DNA from: an uncultured Amaricoccus sp.
Lineage (GTDB): Bacteria > Pseudomonadota > Alphaproteobacteria > Rhodobacterales > Rhodobacteraceae
NCBI RefSeq assembly: GCF_937891315.1
Contig: NZ_CALAGI010000035.1
Span: 1-43,015, forward strand
Reading direction: 5' to 3'
Length of the DNA stretch: 43,015 bases
Shown here: in pieces, positions 33,168 to 40,906 of the stretch
Numbering within the stretch: the first letter of the stretch is position 1
Layout of the letters: every line of letters begins with the position of its first letter
Program-made: the position numbers and the translations under genes
The notes under the pieces: generated by a model
The model's input: only the letters and a program-made list of their open reading frames with translations
The model's database searches: none
What the model was told of the DNA's origin: nothing

Positions 33168-33468
33168 GGTCGAACACGATCAGGCCCTCGATCCCGCCGT
33201 CGCAGGCCGCGACCAGCCGGGCGCCGATCGCGCGATGCCCCTCGTCGGCGAGGTAGGCGTCCCGCGCCGCCGCGTCGCGGAAATCGACGCCGAAGCCGTC
33301 CTCGAACCCGTGCACCACCGGCGCCTCCGGGCTGACATTGCGCAGCGTCGTGAAGCCGACGATGCCGGGCAGACGCGCCCGCAGCCCGCCGAGATCGGCC
33401 ATCAGCGCGGCGCGCTCGCCCGCGCTCACCTCGGCGCGAAACCGCAGCAGCACCATGTGTCGGATCAT
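33157..33468 (-). CDS. Dabb (stress-responsive A/B barrel) domain protein (103 aa)
   Basis: This is a small dimeric ferredoxin-like alpha/beta barrel protein. MIRHMVLLRFRAEVSAGERA, LPGIVGFTTLRNVSPE, FGVDFRDAAARDAYLADEGH and VFDHAL match the Dabb family. The catalytic role is unknown; members range from isomerases to stress proteins. GGGGGAAG precedes the ATG. It is translationally coupled to the glycerate kinase gene. Confidence 0.9.
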   Translation of the reverse strand: MIRHMVLLRFRAEVSAGERAALMADLGGLRARLPGIVGFTTLRNVSPEAPVVHGFEDGFGVDFRDAAARDAYLADEGHRAIGARLVAACDGGIEGLIVFDHAL

Positions 33469-33934
33469 CGGCTTCCCCCGGACTGGTTTGTCACAGCATA
33501 GTCGCGGCGCGCGGGTTTGGAAGCGATCCCTTCGGATCGGTTCGTACCGACGGCCCGGACGGATGACCCTTTCTCAACGGCCGGACACCAGCCCCGGCCT
33601 GTCCTCCGGGTGCAACCGCGGAGGTGCCGGTCTCGGCCGTCGGCGAGACCGGCCGCGGACGCCCCTGTCGTGCCGAAGGCACGCCTCCGGCGTGGCGGGG
33701 TGTCCGCGTGCGCGGCCACCCAGGGGCGCCCACGTCCGTACTTCGGGGTCCGGGGAAATCTCCGCCCCTTATCGCCTCCGGGCCTCCGGCCCTCCAGCGA
33801 TCGGCCCGGCCGAGGCAGTGCCTCGGCTTTGTCGGGCCTGTGCCGCGCGTGCCTCTGGCGCGCTTGGTCGGGAAGTCGATGAGATGGGCCGTTGGTATAC
33901 CCTGGCCGATGACCTTCGCGAGGCCGAGTTCTAT
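33469..33934. other. Gene-free, repeat-rich 466-base stretch with a diverged copy of the intergenic repeat
   Basis: No gene is supported here. Parts resemble the element at 35637-35983: GATCCCTTCGGATCG (33525-33539) resembles a terminal-repeat end, GACCCTTTCTCAACGGCCGG (33565-33584) resembles the central hairpin, and GGGGAAATCTCCGCCCC (about 33752-33768) resembles its later third. Several short GC palindromes are present, such as GGTCTCGGCC with its near complement around 33630-33660. It looks like an old, rearranged or enlarged copy between the Dabb and crotonase genes. Confidence 0.5.
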
Positions 33935-34681
33935 TCAGTGCCCGGCGAATTTCGCCGGCCGCTTCTCGCGCTGCGCCGCGAGGCCCTCGGCATGGTCCGC
34001 CGAGGCAAAGCAGGCGGCGACGCGCGCCTTCGCCGCCTCCGTGTCGAGTACGCCGCGCGAGATCTCGAGGATCGTGCGCTTCATGCCCCGCACCGCGAGC
34101 GGCGCCAGCGCCTCCAGCGTTCCGGTCATTTCGGCGACCTTCTCCTCCAGCGCCTTGGGGGCGACGAGGTGATCGATGAAGCCCGCGGCCAGCAGCTGGT
34201 CGCCGTCGAAGCTTTCGGCCAGCAGGAACAGCCGTCGGGCCATCTGCGGCCCGAGGCGCTGAACGGCGCGCGCGATCCCCGCCGCCTCGTAATGGATGCC
34301 GAGCCGGGCGGGCGGTGCGAAGGCCTTCATGCCGATGACGCCGACCCGGAAATCGCAGGAGAGCGCGATTTCGACCCCACCGCCATAGACCCCGCCATTC
34401 AGCGCGGCGATGGTCGGCGCCGGAAAGGCTTCCAGCCGGTCGCAGAGCCGGGTCAGCGGATTGTCCGACCAGTCGACCTCCGCCACGTCGCCGAGGCTGA
34501 CGCCGGAACAGAAGCTGCGGCCGGTGCCGGTCACCACCACGGCGCGCAGGTCCGGCCGCTCCGCCCATTCCTCCAGCAGCTCCGCCGCGCGGATCAGCGC
34601 CGCGAAATCGAGGGCGTTGTGGGTGGCGGGGCTGTTCAGCACGACGCGGCCGACCGGGCCGGTCAGGGTGGCGTCGATCAT
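33935..34681 (-). CDS. Enoyl-CoA hydratase/isomerase family protein (248 aa)
   Basis: This is a crotonase-fold enzyme on an acyl-CoA substrate. The oxyanion-hole strands are GRSFCSGVSLGDVAEVD (about residues 54-70) and ALNGGVYGGGVEIALSCDFR. A Glu in LGIHYEAAG is near one of the two catalytic Glu positions of classical hydratases. The match around the first Glu is good, but the exact reaction cannot be assigned. CoA-binding features at the N-terminus are normal. The ATG at 34681 has AGAGG upstream. It lies 24 bases after xthA and probably shares its transcript. Confidence 0.9.
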   Translation of the reverse strand: MIDATLTGPVGRVVLNSPATHNALDFAALIRAAELLEEWAERPDLRAVVVTGTGRSFCSGVSLGDVAEVDWSDNPLTRLCDRLEAFPAPTIAALNGGVYGGGVEIALSCDFRVGVIGMKAFAPPARLGIHYEAAGIARAVQRLGPQMARRLFLLAESFDGDQLLAAGFIDHLVAPKALEEKVAEMTGTLEALAPLAVRGMKRTILEISRGVLDTEAAKARVAACFASADHAEGLAAQREKRPAKFAGH

Positions 34682-34705
34682 CTCGAACCTCTCGGGAATC
34701 GCATC

Positions 34706-35494
34706 TCAGATCTCGAACTCGGCGAAGACGGGCACATGGTCGCTCGGCTGCTCCCAGCCGCGCACATGCCGGGCGATGCCACTGCCGCCGGAGCGCATCG
34801 CGAGGTCCGGCGTCGCCCAGACATGATCGAGCCGCCGCCCCTTGTCGGCGGCGTTCCAGTCGGGCGAGCGATAGGACCACCAGGAATAGAGCCGACCGTC
34901 GGGGATATGCGCGCGCGTGATATCGACCCAGCCGCCGGCGGCGCGCATCGCCTCCATCGCCTCGGTCTCGACCGGCGTGTGCGACACGATCCTGAGCAAC
35001 TGCTTGTGGTTCCAGACATCGTCCGGGCGCGGGGCGATATTGAGATCGCCGACGAGGATCGAGGCATGGGGCCGCTCGGCACCGAACCAGGCGCGCAATT
35101 CTTCGAGGAAATCGAGCTTGTGGCGGAATTTCGGATTGGCGACCGGATCGGGGATATCACCGCCGGCCGGGATATAGAGGTTGTGGATCACGGTACCGGA
35201 GGCGAGCCGGGCCGCGACATGCCGGGCATCGCCCTTGGCGCAGAAATCACGCTGGCCCGCGTCCTCGATCTCGACCCGGGAAATGATGGCAACGCCGTTG
35301 TAGCTCTTCTGCCCGCGCGCGACGACATGCTCATAGCCGAGCGCGCGCAGGCCCTCCCGCGGGAAATGTTCGAGCGGCGTCTTGATCTCCTGCAGGCATA
35401 GCACATCCGGCGCCGCCTCGCGCAGGAACCGCAGCACGGAGGGCTCGCGCAGGCGAACGGAGTTGATGTTCCAGGTGCAGATCTTGAGCGTCAT
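34706..35494 (-). CDS. xthA: Exodeoxyribonuclease III / AP endonuclease (262 aa)
   Basis: This DNA-repair nuclease acts at abasic sites and 3' blocking groups. Motifs: ICTWNINSVRLR, LCLQEIKTP (metal-binding Glu), GQKSYNGVAIISR, LVGDLNIAPRPDDVW (Asp/Asn pair), RLDHVWAT and the catalytic end SDHVPVFAEFEI. Length fits the family. AAGGAG precedes the ATG at 35494. Confidence 0.95.
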   Translation of the reverse strand: MTLKICTWNINSVRLREPSVLRFLREAAPDVLCLQEIKTPLEHFPREGLRALGYEHVVARGQKSYNGVAIISRVEIEDAGQRDFCAKGDARHVAARLASGTVIHNLYIPAGGDIPDPVANPKFRHKLDFLEELRAWFGAERPHASILVGDLNIAPRPDDVWNHKQLLRIVSHTPVETEAMEAMRAAGGWVDITRAHIPDGRLYSWWSYRSPDWNAADKGRRLDHVWATPDLAMRSGGSGIARHVRGWEQPSDHVPVFAEFEI

Positions 35495-35636
35495 GCCCGC
35501 TCCTTACGAAGCGGGCCGGGCGATCACAAGCCGTCAGCGGCGGGAGAGTTTCGGATACCCGTCGGCACCCCGACCCCCGGGCGTGGCGCCAAGGAGGCGC
35601 GCGATGCGCCGGTTTTCCGGGATCTCATACCAAATC

Positions 35637-35656
35637 CGTTTGATTGCTTCGCCTGC
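35637..35656 (+). repeat. Left terminal inverted repeat of the MITE-like element
   Basis: ATACCAAATCCGTTTGATTG matches the inverse of 35964-35983 at 19 of 20 positions. The next bases, CTTCG against GTTCG, extend the match. Confidence 0.85.
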
Positions 35657-35963
35657 GCCCTTCCCAGCCCCGACCTCGCGTAGCCGCCCAAGGCGGCGCC
35701 CATGTCGGTGTCCCCGCGGCCCCGTCTGCGCCATCCGGGCGATGCGCGATGTCCGAGCCTCCACTGCGCGATTTCGAGGTTACGCGAAATCGTGACGGGC
35801 ATGCCCCGCGGGGGCATGACCGTCTTCAACGGTCAAGCCGGGCACACCCGCCCCGATTCAACCCTCCCGGAGAAATCCGCACCCCTAGCGCCCTCCGCAA
35901 GCTTGCTCCGGGCGCGCCCCTGGCGCCCCCAAGAGCGGTCCGCGAAAACATCTCGATCCGAAC

Positions 35964-35983
35964 CAATCAAACGGATCTGGTAT
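35964..35983 (-). repeat. Right terminal inverted repeat of the MITE-like element
   Basis: CAATCAAACGGATCTGGTAT is the inverse complement of the left end with one mismatch. The sequence just inside it (35931-35962) is identical over 32 bases to window positions 42-73. Confidence 0.85.
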
Positions 35984-35987
35984 CATC

Positions 35988-36971
35988 TCAGGCGGCGAGG
36001 GCGTCCATCGAAAGAACGACGCCGCCGCGACGGCGGCGTTTTTCGACATAGGCGTGGGCGTCGGCGATTTCGGCGAACGGAAGAATGCGATCCACGACCG
36101 GCCGGATCGCCCCGCTACGCAACAGGTCGGCGATCTCCTTCAGGTCCTGTTGCTTCTCGCCGCTGGTGCCGAGTACCATTCTCTGCCCGGCGCGCCGCGC
36201 GGTCCAGAGGGCCTGCGCGATCTCGCCGAGCGAGCCGAAGTTCAGGGGCACGAAAACGCCCGTCCCGGTCAGGATGGGCCGGCAGCGCGCGAAATCAGAC
36301 ACGCCCACGATGTCCATGATGACGTCGTATCGCCGGGTCGTCGCCGTCATGTCGTCGCGCGTATGGTCGAAGACGTGATCGGCGCCGAGCGTCTGGACCA
36401 GATCGCGGTTGTCGGGGCCGCAGACGGCATCGACGGTCGCCCCGAGATGGCGTGCGATCTGAGTTGCATAGCAGCCGACGCCACCCGACGCGCCGATCAG
36501 CAGAACCCTGTGGCCGGGCCGGACCTTGGCGAAATCCCGCAGGAAGACGAGGGCCGACAGGGCGCCGAAGGGAACCGCCGCGGCCTCGACATCGGTGAGG
36601 TTTTCCGGCGTCGGGGCGATGGCGCCCGTCGCCTTGACCGCCACCGCCTCGGCATGGGCGCCCACGCCGCTGAACCCGAACACGCGATCACCGGGCGCGA
36701 AACCCGTGACGCCCGCCCCGACAGCCTCCACCGTTCCGGCGAAGTCACCGCCGAGCACGCCCTTGCGCGGCTTGCGGATGCCGAACATCAGACGGCCCGG
36801 CAGCCAGGTAATGCCGGGAAAGGCCGCCGACCGCATCCGCCAGTCGCCGGTCGTGACCGAGGATGCGCCAACGCGAACCAGAACGTCGCCCGGTCCCGGC
36901 CGGATCGGCGGCACCTCGCGGATCACGACGACATCCGGCGGGCCATAGCGGTCGCAGACGGCGGCCTTCAT
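35988..36971 (-). CDS. NAD(P)-dependent alcohol dehydrogenase / quinone oxidoreductase, MDR family (327 aa)
   Basis: This is a medium-chain dehydrogenase/reductase without the structural zinc Cys cluster, so of the quinone-oxidoreductase branch. It begins MKAAVCDRYGPPDVVVIREV. GRLMFGIRKPRKGVLGGDFA and VTGFAPGDRVFGFSG define the GroES-like half. GHRVLLIGASGGVGCYATQI is the Rossmann NADPH motif and is followed by LGATVDAVCGPDNRDLVQ. The C-terminus has the usual GGVVLSMD. GAGGAG lies nine bases upstream of ATG 36971. The substrate is unknown. Confidence 0.9.
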   Translation of the reverse strand: MKAAVCDRYGPPDVVVIREVPPIRPGPGDVLVRVGASSVTTGDWRMRSAAFPGITWLPGRLMFGIRKPRKGVLGGDFAGTVEAVGAGVTGFAPGDRVFGFSGVGAHAEAVAVKATGAIAPTPENLTDVEAAAVPFGALSALVFLRDFAKVRPGHRVLLIGASGGVGCYATQIARHLGATVDAVCGPDNRDLVQTLGADHVFDHTRDDMTATTRRYDVIMDIVGVSDFARCRPILTGTGVFVPLNFGSLGEIAQALWTARRAGQRMVLGTSGEKQQDLKEIADLLRSGAIRPVVDRILPFAEIADAHAYVEKRRRRGGVVLSMDALAA

Positions 36972-37050
36972 TCCCGAGGACTCCTCTCCATGACCGTCGC
37001 GGAGTCCCGACGCGGGCCCAACCCGGCCTGAACCCGCGAAGCTGGCCGGA

Positions 37051-37737
37051 TCAGGGCACCAGCCGATAGCCGCCCGGCTCGGTGACGAGGATCCGCGCAT
37101 TGGCCGGATCGGGCTCGATCTTCTGGCGCAGGCGATAGATATGGGTCTCGAGCGTGTGCGTGGTGACGCCGGCGTTATAGCCCCAGACCTCGTGCAGCAG
37201 GATGTCGCGCGGCACCACCGCGTCGTTGGCGCGGTAGAGATATTTCAGGATGTTGGTTTCCTTCTCGGTCAGCCGGATCTTCTTCTCCTTGGCGTCGAGC
37301 AGCAGCTTCGCGGCCGGTTTGAAGGTGTATGGGCCGACGCCGAACACCGCGTCCTCCGATTGCTCATGCTGGCGCAGTTGCGCGCGGATGCGCGCGAGCA
37401 GCACCGGCAGCTTGAAGGGCTTGGCGATATAGTCGTTGGCGCCGGAATCGAGCCCGAGGATGGTGTCGCTGTCGGCCACGTGCCCGGTCAGCATCACGAT
37501 CGGGCATTTCACGTCATGCTTGCGCATCAGCCGGCACAGCTCGCGCCCGTCCATGTCGGGCAGGCCGACGTCGAGGATGACGAGGTCGTAGTGCTGCTCG
37601 GAGGCCTTGGCGAGCCCTTCGGCGCCGGTGCCGGCCTCGAACACGTCGAACTCCTCGGTGATCACCAGCTGGTCGGCCAGCGCCTCGCGCAGGTCGGCGT
37701 CGTCGTCGACCATCAGGATCTTCTTCAAGTTGCTCAT
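37051..37737 (-). CDS. OmpR/PhoB-type response regulator (228 aa)
   Basis: This is a two-component DNA-binding regulator. The receiver domain (1 to about 122) has the acidic DDD (11-13), phospho-acceptor Asp56 in LVILDVGLPDMDG, MLTGH and the Lys of AKPFKL. The winged-helix domain (about 130-228) has IRLTEKETNILKYLYRAND, LLHEVWGYNAGVTTHTLETH and IYRLRQKIEPD. AAAGGAG lies seven bases before the ATG. No kinase gene adjoins it, although an orphan kinase lies 5 kb away. It is divergent from ribA with a 159-base gap that must hold both promoters. It resembles alphaproteobacterial envelope regulators, but I do not assign a symbol. Confidence 0.93.
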   Translation of the reverse strand: MSNLKKILMVDDDADLREALADQLVITEEFDVFEAGTGAEGLAKASEQHYDLVILDVGLPDMDGRELCRLMRKHDVKCPIVMLTGHVADSDTILGLDSGANDYIAKPFKLPVLLARIRAQLRQHEQSEDAVFGVGPYTFKPAAKLLLDAKEKKIRLTEKETNILKYLYRANDAVVPRDILLHEVWGYNAGVTTHTLETHIYRLRQKIEPDPANARILVTEPGGYRLVP

Positions 37738-37896
37738 ATCACGCTCCTTTTGCGAAGAGTTGTTTCGCCGGCCGCTTTCGCGCAATATTTCGTGCCCGCG
37801 TCTCACGCCACTGTGTCCCTTGCGCGGCGATTGTTTCAAACCATGTTCGGGACGCGCGCCCGAGTCCGGGCCTCGCGGCCCCCGGAGGCACCTTCG

Positions 37897-38970
37897 ATGA
37901 CACTCGCCCTCACCCCGCGGGAACTGCTCGCCCGGGCCCGGGTCGACCTGCGGATCGGCGCGCCGCTGCTGCTCGAAGGCGGCGGGGCCTCGGCCATCGT
38001 CCTCGCGGCCGAGACCGCGAGCGCGGAGCGTCTCGCGGATCTGCGGGCACTCGGGCCGGTCGATCTCGCGATCTCGGACTGGCGCGCGGCGACGCTCCGG
38101 GCGCGGGCCTACGACGGCGATCTCGCGCGGGTGATCCTGCCACGCGACGCCGATCTCGGCTGGGCGCGGGCGACCGCCGATCCGGCCTTCGACCTCGACA
38201 CGCCGATGAAGGGCCCCTATGCGACGCGGCGCGACGGCTCGGCCGCCCTTCATCGCGCCGCGATCCGCCTGTGCAAGCAGGCGCATCTCCTGCCCGCCGC
38301 GCTGGTCGCGCCGGTCCCGGCCGACGCGGTCTTCCCCGAACTTGGACGGCTCGACATCGGTCACGTGCCGGAAGGCGACGCGGGCGCTGTCGCCGAGGTC
38401 GCCGCCGCCCGCGTGCCGCTCGCCGTGTCGCGGGCGGGTCGGGTCCGCGTGTTCCGCCCGCTCGACGGCGGCGACGAGCACTACGCGGTGGAGATCGGCG
38501 CGCCCGACCGGGCCGCGCCCGTGCTCTGCCGCCTGCATTCGGCCTGTTTCACCGGCGACGTGATCGGCAGCCTGAAATGCGACTGCGGCCCGCAACTGCG
38601 CGCCGCGCTGGCCCAGATCGGGGCGGAGGGCGCCGGCGCGCTGCTCTATCTCAATCAGGAGGGCAGGGGCATCGGCCTTGCCAACAAGATGCGGGCCTAC
38701 GCGTTGCAGGACCAGGGCTTCGATACGGTCGAGGCCAACCACAGGCTCGGCTTCGAGGATGACGAGCGCGATTTCCGGCTTGGTGCCAATATGCTGAAGG
38801 CGATGGGCTTCTCGCGCGTGCGGCTGATGACCAACAATCCGGCCAAGGTGGCGATGATGCGGAACTGCGGCCTCGAGGTGGTCGAGCGGGTGCCGCTCCG
38901 CGTCGGCCGCTCGTCGTTCAACAGCGACTATCTCGACACCAAGGCGGCCAAGAGCGGCCACCTCCTGTGA
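37897..38970 (+). CDS. ribA: GTP cyclohydrolase II, long form (357 aa)
   Basis: This enzyme opens GTP to the pyrimidine precursor of riboflavin. The C-terminal domain (about 185-357) has the zinc Cys residues Cys217, Cys228 and Cys230 (HSACFTGDVIGSLKCDCG), LYLNQEGRGIGLANKMRAYA, GFEDDERDFRLGANMLKAMG and LMTNNPAKV. The N-terminal 180 residues are extra compared with the usual enzyme of about 200. They resemble a degenerate DHBP-synthase-like or uncharacterised domain found in several alphaproteobacteria. GGAGG lies eight bases before ATG 37897. The L,D-transpeptidase gene follows 25 bases later. Confidence 0.93.
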   Translation: MTLALTPRELLARARVDLRIGAPLLLEGGGASAIVLAAETASAERLADLRALGPVDLAISDWRAATLRARAYDGDLARVILPRDADLGWARATADPAFDLDTPMKGPYATRRDGSAALHRAAIRLCKQAHLLPAALVAPVPADAVFPELGRLDIGHVPEGDAGAVAEVAAARVPLAVSRAGRVRVFRPLDGGDEHYAVEIGAPDRAAPVLCRLHSACFTGDVIGSLKCDCGPQLRAALAQIGAEGAGALLYLNQEGRGIGLANKMRAYALQDQGFDTVEANHRLGFEDDERDFRLGANMLKAMGFSRVRLMTNNPAKVAMMRNCGLEVVERVPLRVGRSSFNSDYLDTKAAKSGHLL

Positions 38971-38995
38971 CGGGCAATGTGACGGGACTTGCGAC

Positions 38996-39496
38996 GTGAC
39001 GGGCGACCTGATCGTGACGCGCTGGGGCGCCCGCTTCGCCGGCCGGACCTTCCCCTGCGCCGTCGGCCGCGGCGGCCTCGGCGACAAGCGGGCGGAAGGC
39101 GACGGGATCACGCCTGTCGGACGTCACCGGATCGAGGCGGTGCTCGCCCGTCCCGATCGCGCCTGGCGCGCGTTCGCCTGGCGCAATGGCGCGATCGGCC
39201 CCCGCGACGGCTGGTCCGACGACCCGGCCGATCCCGCCTACAACGCGCGGATCCGCCGGCCGAGCCGCTTCGGCCACGAGGCGCTGCGCAGGCCCGACCC
39301 GATGTACGATCTCGTCGCCGTGCTCGACTGGAACCGGCATCCGGTCACGCCGGGGCGCGGAAGTGCGATATTTCTCCATGTCTGGCGCCGACCCCGCCAT
39401 CCCACGGCCGGCTGCGTCGCTTTCCGCGCGGCGGACCTCGCCTGGATCCTCGCGCGCTGGACGCCGCGCGCCCGGGTCGTCGTCCGCGCCCCCTGA
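38996..39496 (+). CDS. L,D-transpeptidase (YkuD) family protein (166 aa)
   Basis: This is a YkuD-fold enzyme that would cross-link or modify peptidoglycan. The catalytic signature is IFLHVWRRPRHPTAGCVAF, with His128 and the nucleophile Cys140. GDGITPVGRHRIEAVLARPD is also typical. There is no Sec signal peptide or anchor in front, unlike most secreted members, so it is either exported differently or acts in the cytoplasm. The GTG start at 38996 follows two other GTGACGGG copies at 38967 and 38979 that are out of frame. It is likely in an operon with ribA. Confidence 0.88.
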   Translation: MTGDLIVTRWGARFAGRTFPCAVGRGGLGDKRAEGDGITPVGRHRIEAVLARPDRAWRAFAWRNGAIGPRDGWSDDPADPAYNARIRRPSRFGHEALRRPDPMYDLVAVLDWNRHPVTPGRGSAIFLHVWRRPRHPTAGCVAFRAADLAWILARWTPRARVVVRAP

Positions 39497-39565
39497 GCGG
39501 GGAGGTTGCCGTCGCCCGCCGGAAGACCTACAGTTCTACTCGCGGAGCGACTGGAGCTTGGGGAG

Positions 39566-40864
39566 GTGCGGCAGCTCGATCTTCTCACGGCGAACGACCC
39601 GACGGGTGACTACCCCGCCAGTTGGTACGCCGAAACCGCCGCCGCGTCGCCTCCGTTTTCCCCCCTCGAAGGCGCCGTCACCGCGGACGTTTGCGTGATC
39701 GGCGGTGGTTATACCGGCCTCTCGGCGGCGCTGCATCTCGCGCGCGCGGGGTTCGATGTGCGTCTGCTCGAAGCGGCGCGCGTCGGCTGGGGCGCCTCGG
39801 GGCGCAACGGCGGCCAGGTCGGCTCCAGCCAGCGTCGCGACCAGGACTGGCTGGAGGCGGCGGTCGGCGTCGCCCGCGCGCACGCGCTCTGGCGGCTGGC
39901 GCAGGAAGCGCGGGCGCTGGTTTCCGAGCTCATCGCGCGGCATGCCATCGCCTGCGACCTGCGGCCCGGTGTGCTCTATGCCCACCACCGGCGCGCCTAT
40001 GTCGCCGAGAGCGCGGCCTATGCCGAAAGGCTCGCGCGGGACTATGGCTACGAATCGATCACCTCGCTCGACGCGCGCGAAACCGCCGAGGCGCTGGGGA
40101 CGGAGGCGTTTCACGGCGGCGCGCTCGATCGGGGCGCGGCGCATCTTCATCCGCTCAACTTCGCCCTCGGCCTCGCGCGGGCGGCCAGCGCGGCGGGGGT
40201 TCATATCCACGAGGCAAGCCGGGTCACCTCCATCGGCCCACCGGTCCGCGCGGCGCGCGGAGAGGTGCGCGCGCGATATGTGCTCGTCGCCTGCAACGGC
40301 TATCTCGGCGACCTCGTCCCGGCCGTGGCGGCGCGGGTGATGCCGATCAACAATTTCATCGTGGCGACCGAGCCGCTCGCCCCGGAACTCGCCGCGCCGC
40401 TGCTGCGCGGCGACATCGCCGCGGCGGATTCGCGCTTCGTGGTGAACTACTGGCGGATGACCCCGGACCGGCGCCTGCTGTTCGGTGGCGGCGAGAGCTA
40501 CGGCTACCGTTTCCCGCGCGATATCGCGGCGGTGGTCGGGCCGCGAATGCGCGCGATCTATCCCCAGCTGCGCGAGACCCGGATCACGCATGCCTGGGGT
40601 GGCACGCTCGCGATCACCCGCAGCCGGATGCCGGCGTTCCAGCGACTGGGGTCGAACGTCTTCTCAGCCGCCGGCTATTCCGGCCATGGCGTCGCCATGG
40701 CCACGCTCGCCGGCAAGCTGATGGCCGAGGCCGTGCGCGGCGGCGCCGAGCGCTTCGATCTCTTCGCCGGTATACCCGCGCTGCCCTTCCCCGGCGGCGC
40801 CAGTCTGCGCGCGCCGCTCCTCGCCCTCGCCATGACCTGGTACGCCCTTCGCGACCGCCTCTGA
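39566..40864 (+). CDS. FAD-dependent oxidoreductase, DAO family, PuuB-like (432 aa)
   Basis: This is a flavin amine/amino-acid oxidase of the DAO fold. The dinucleotide motif is DVCVIGGGYTGLSAALHLA, followed by LLEAARVGWGASGRNGGQVG, which is typical of gamma-glutamylputrescine oxidase and related enzymes. PINNFIVATEPL, LLFGGGESYGYRFP and the C-terminal YSGHGVAMATLAGKLMAEAV (FAD-binding GHG) confirm the family. The GTG at 39566 (MRQLDLLTANDPTGDYPASW) is the best start, with GGAG about ten bases upstream. An upstream in-frame start at 39506 lies in poorly conserved sequence. Substrate is unproven. It converges on batD. Confidence 0.9.
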   Translation: MRQLDLLTANDPTGDYPASWYAETAAASPPFSPLEGAVTADVCVIGGGYTGLSAALHLARAGFDVRLLEAARVGWGASGRNGGQVGSSQRRDQDWLEAAVGVARAHALWRLAQEARALVSELIARHAIACDLRPGVLYAHHRRAYVAESAAYAERLARDYGYESITSLDARETAEALGTEAFHGGALDRGAAHLHPLNFALGLARAASAAGVHIHEASRVTSIGPPVRAARGEVRARYVLVACNGYLGDLVPAVAARVMPINNFIVATEPLAPELAAPLLRGDIAAADSRFVVNYWRMTPDRRLLFGGGESYGYRFPRDIAAVVGPRMRAIYPQLRETRITHAWGGTLAITRSRMPAFQRLGSNVFSAAGYSGHGVAMATLAGKLMAEAVRGGAERFDLFAGIPALPFPGGASLRAPLLALAMTWYALRDRL

Positions 40865-40906
40865 CCCGCCACGCCTTGAGCGGCTGGCAGGCGCGAGGGC
40901 GAGTCT

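Larger units (their letters stand above)
35637..35983. mobile_element. MITE-like element with terminal inverted repeats and TA duplications (347 bp)
   Basis: The ends ATACCAAATCCGTTTGATTG (35637-35656) and CAATCAAACGGATCTGGTAT (35964-35983) are inverse complements with one mismatch in 20 bases; extending to 25 bases gives two. Both ends abut a TA dinucleotide (35638-35639 and 35981-35982), the target duplication of IS630/Tc1-mariner elements. There is no open frame of its own. Inside are hairpins: CGATTTCG with CGAAATCG, CATGCCCC with GGGGCATG, and GACCGT with ACGGTC. The right end stops five bases before the stop codon of the oxidoreductase gene. No matching transposase gene lies in the window. 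Confidence 0.8.

Noticed and set aside
33338..35401. Long open frame on the + strand across the crotonase and xthA genes
   Set aside because: It is antisense to two clear genes and has no recognisable motif.
38967..39003. Three GTGACGGG copies between ribA and the L,D-transpeptidase gene
   Set aside because: Spacing is irregular. Three short GC-rich octamers can arise by chance here, and only the last is in frame as a start.
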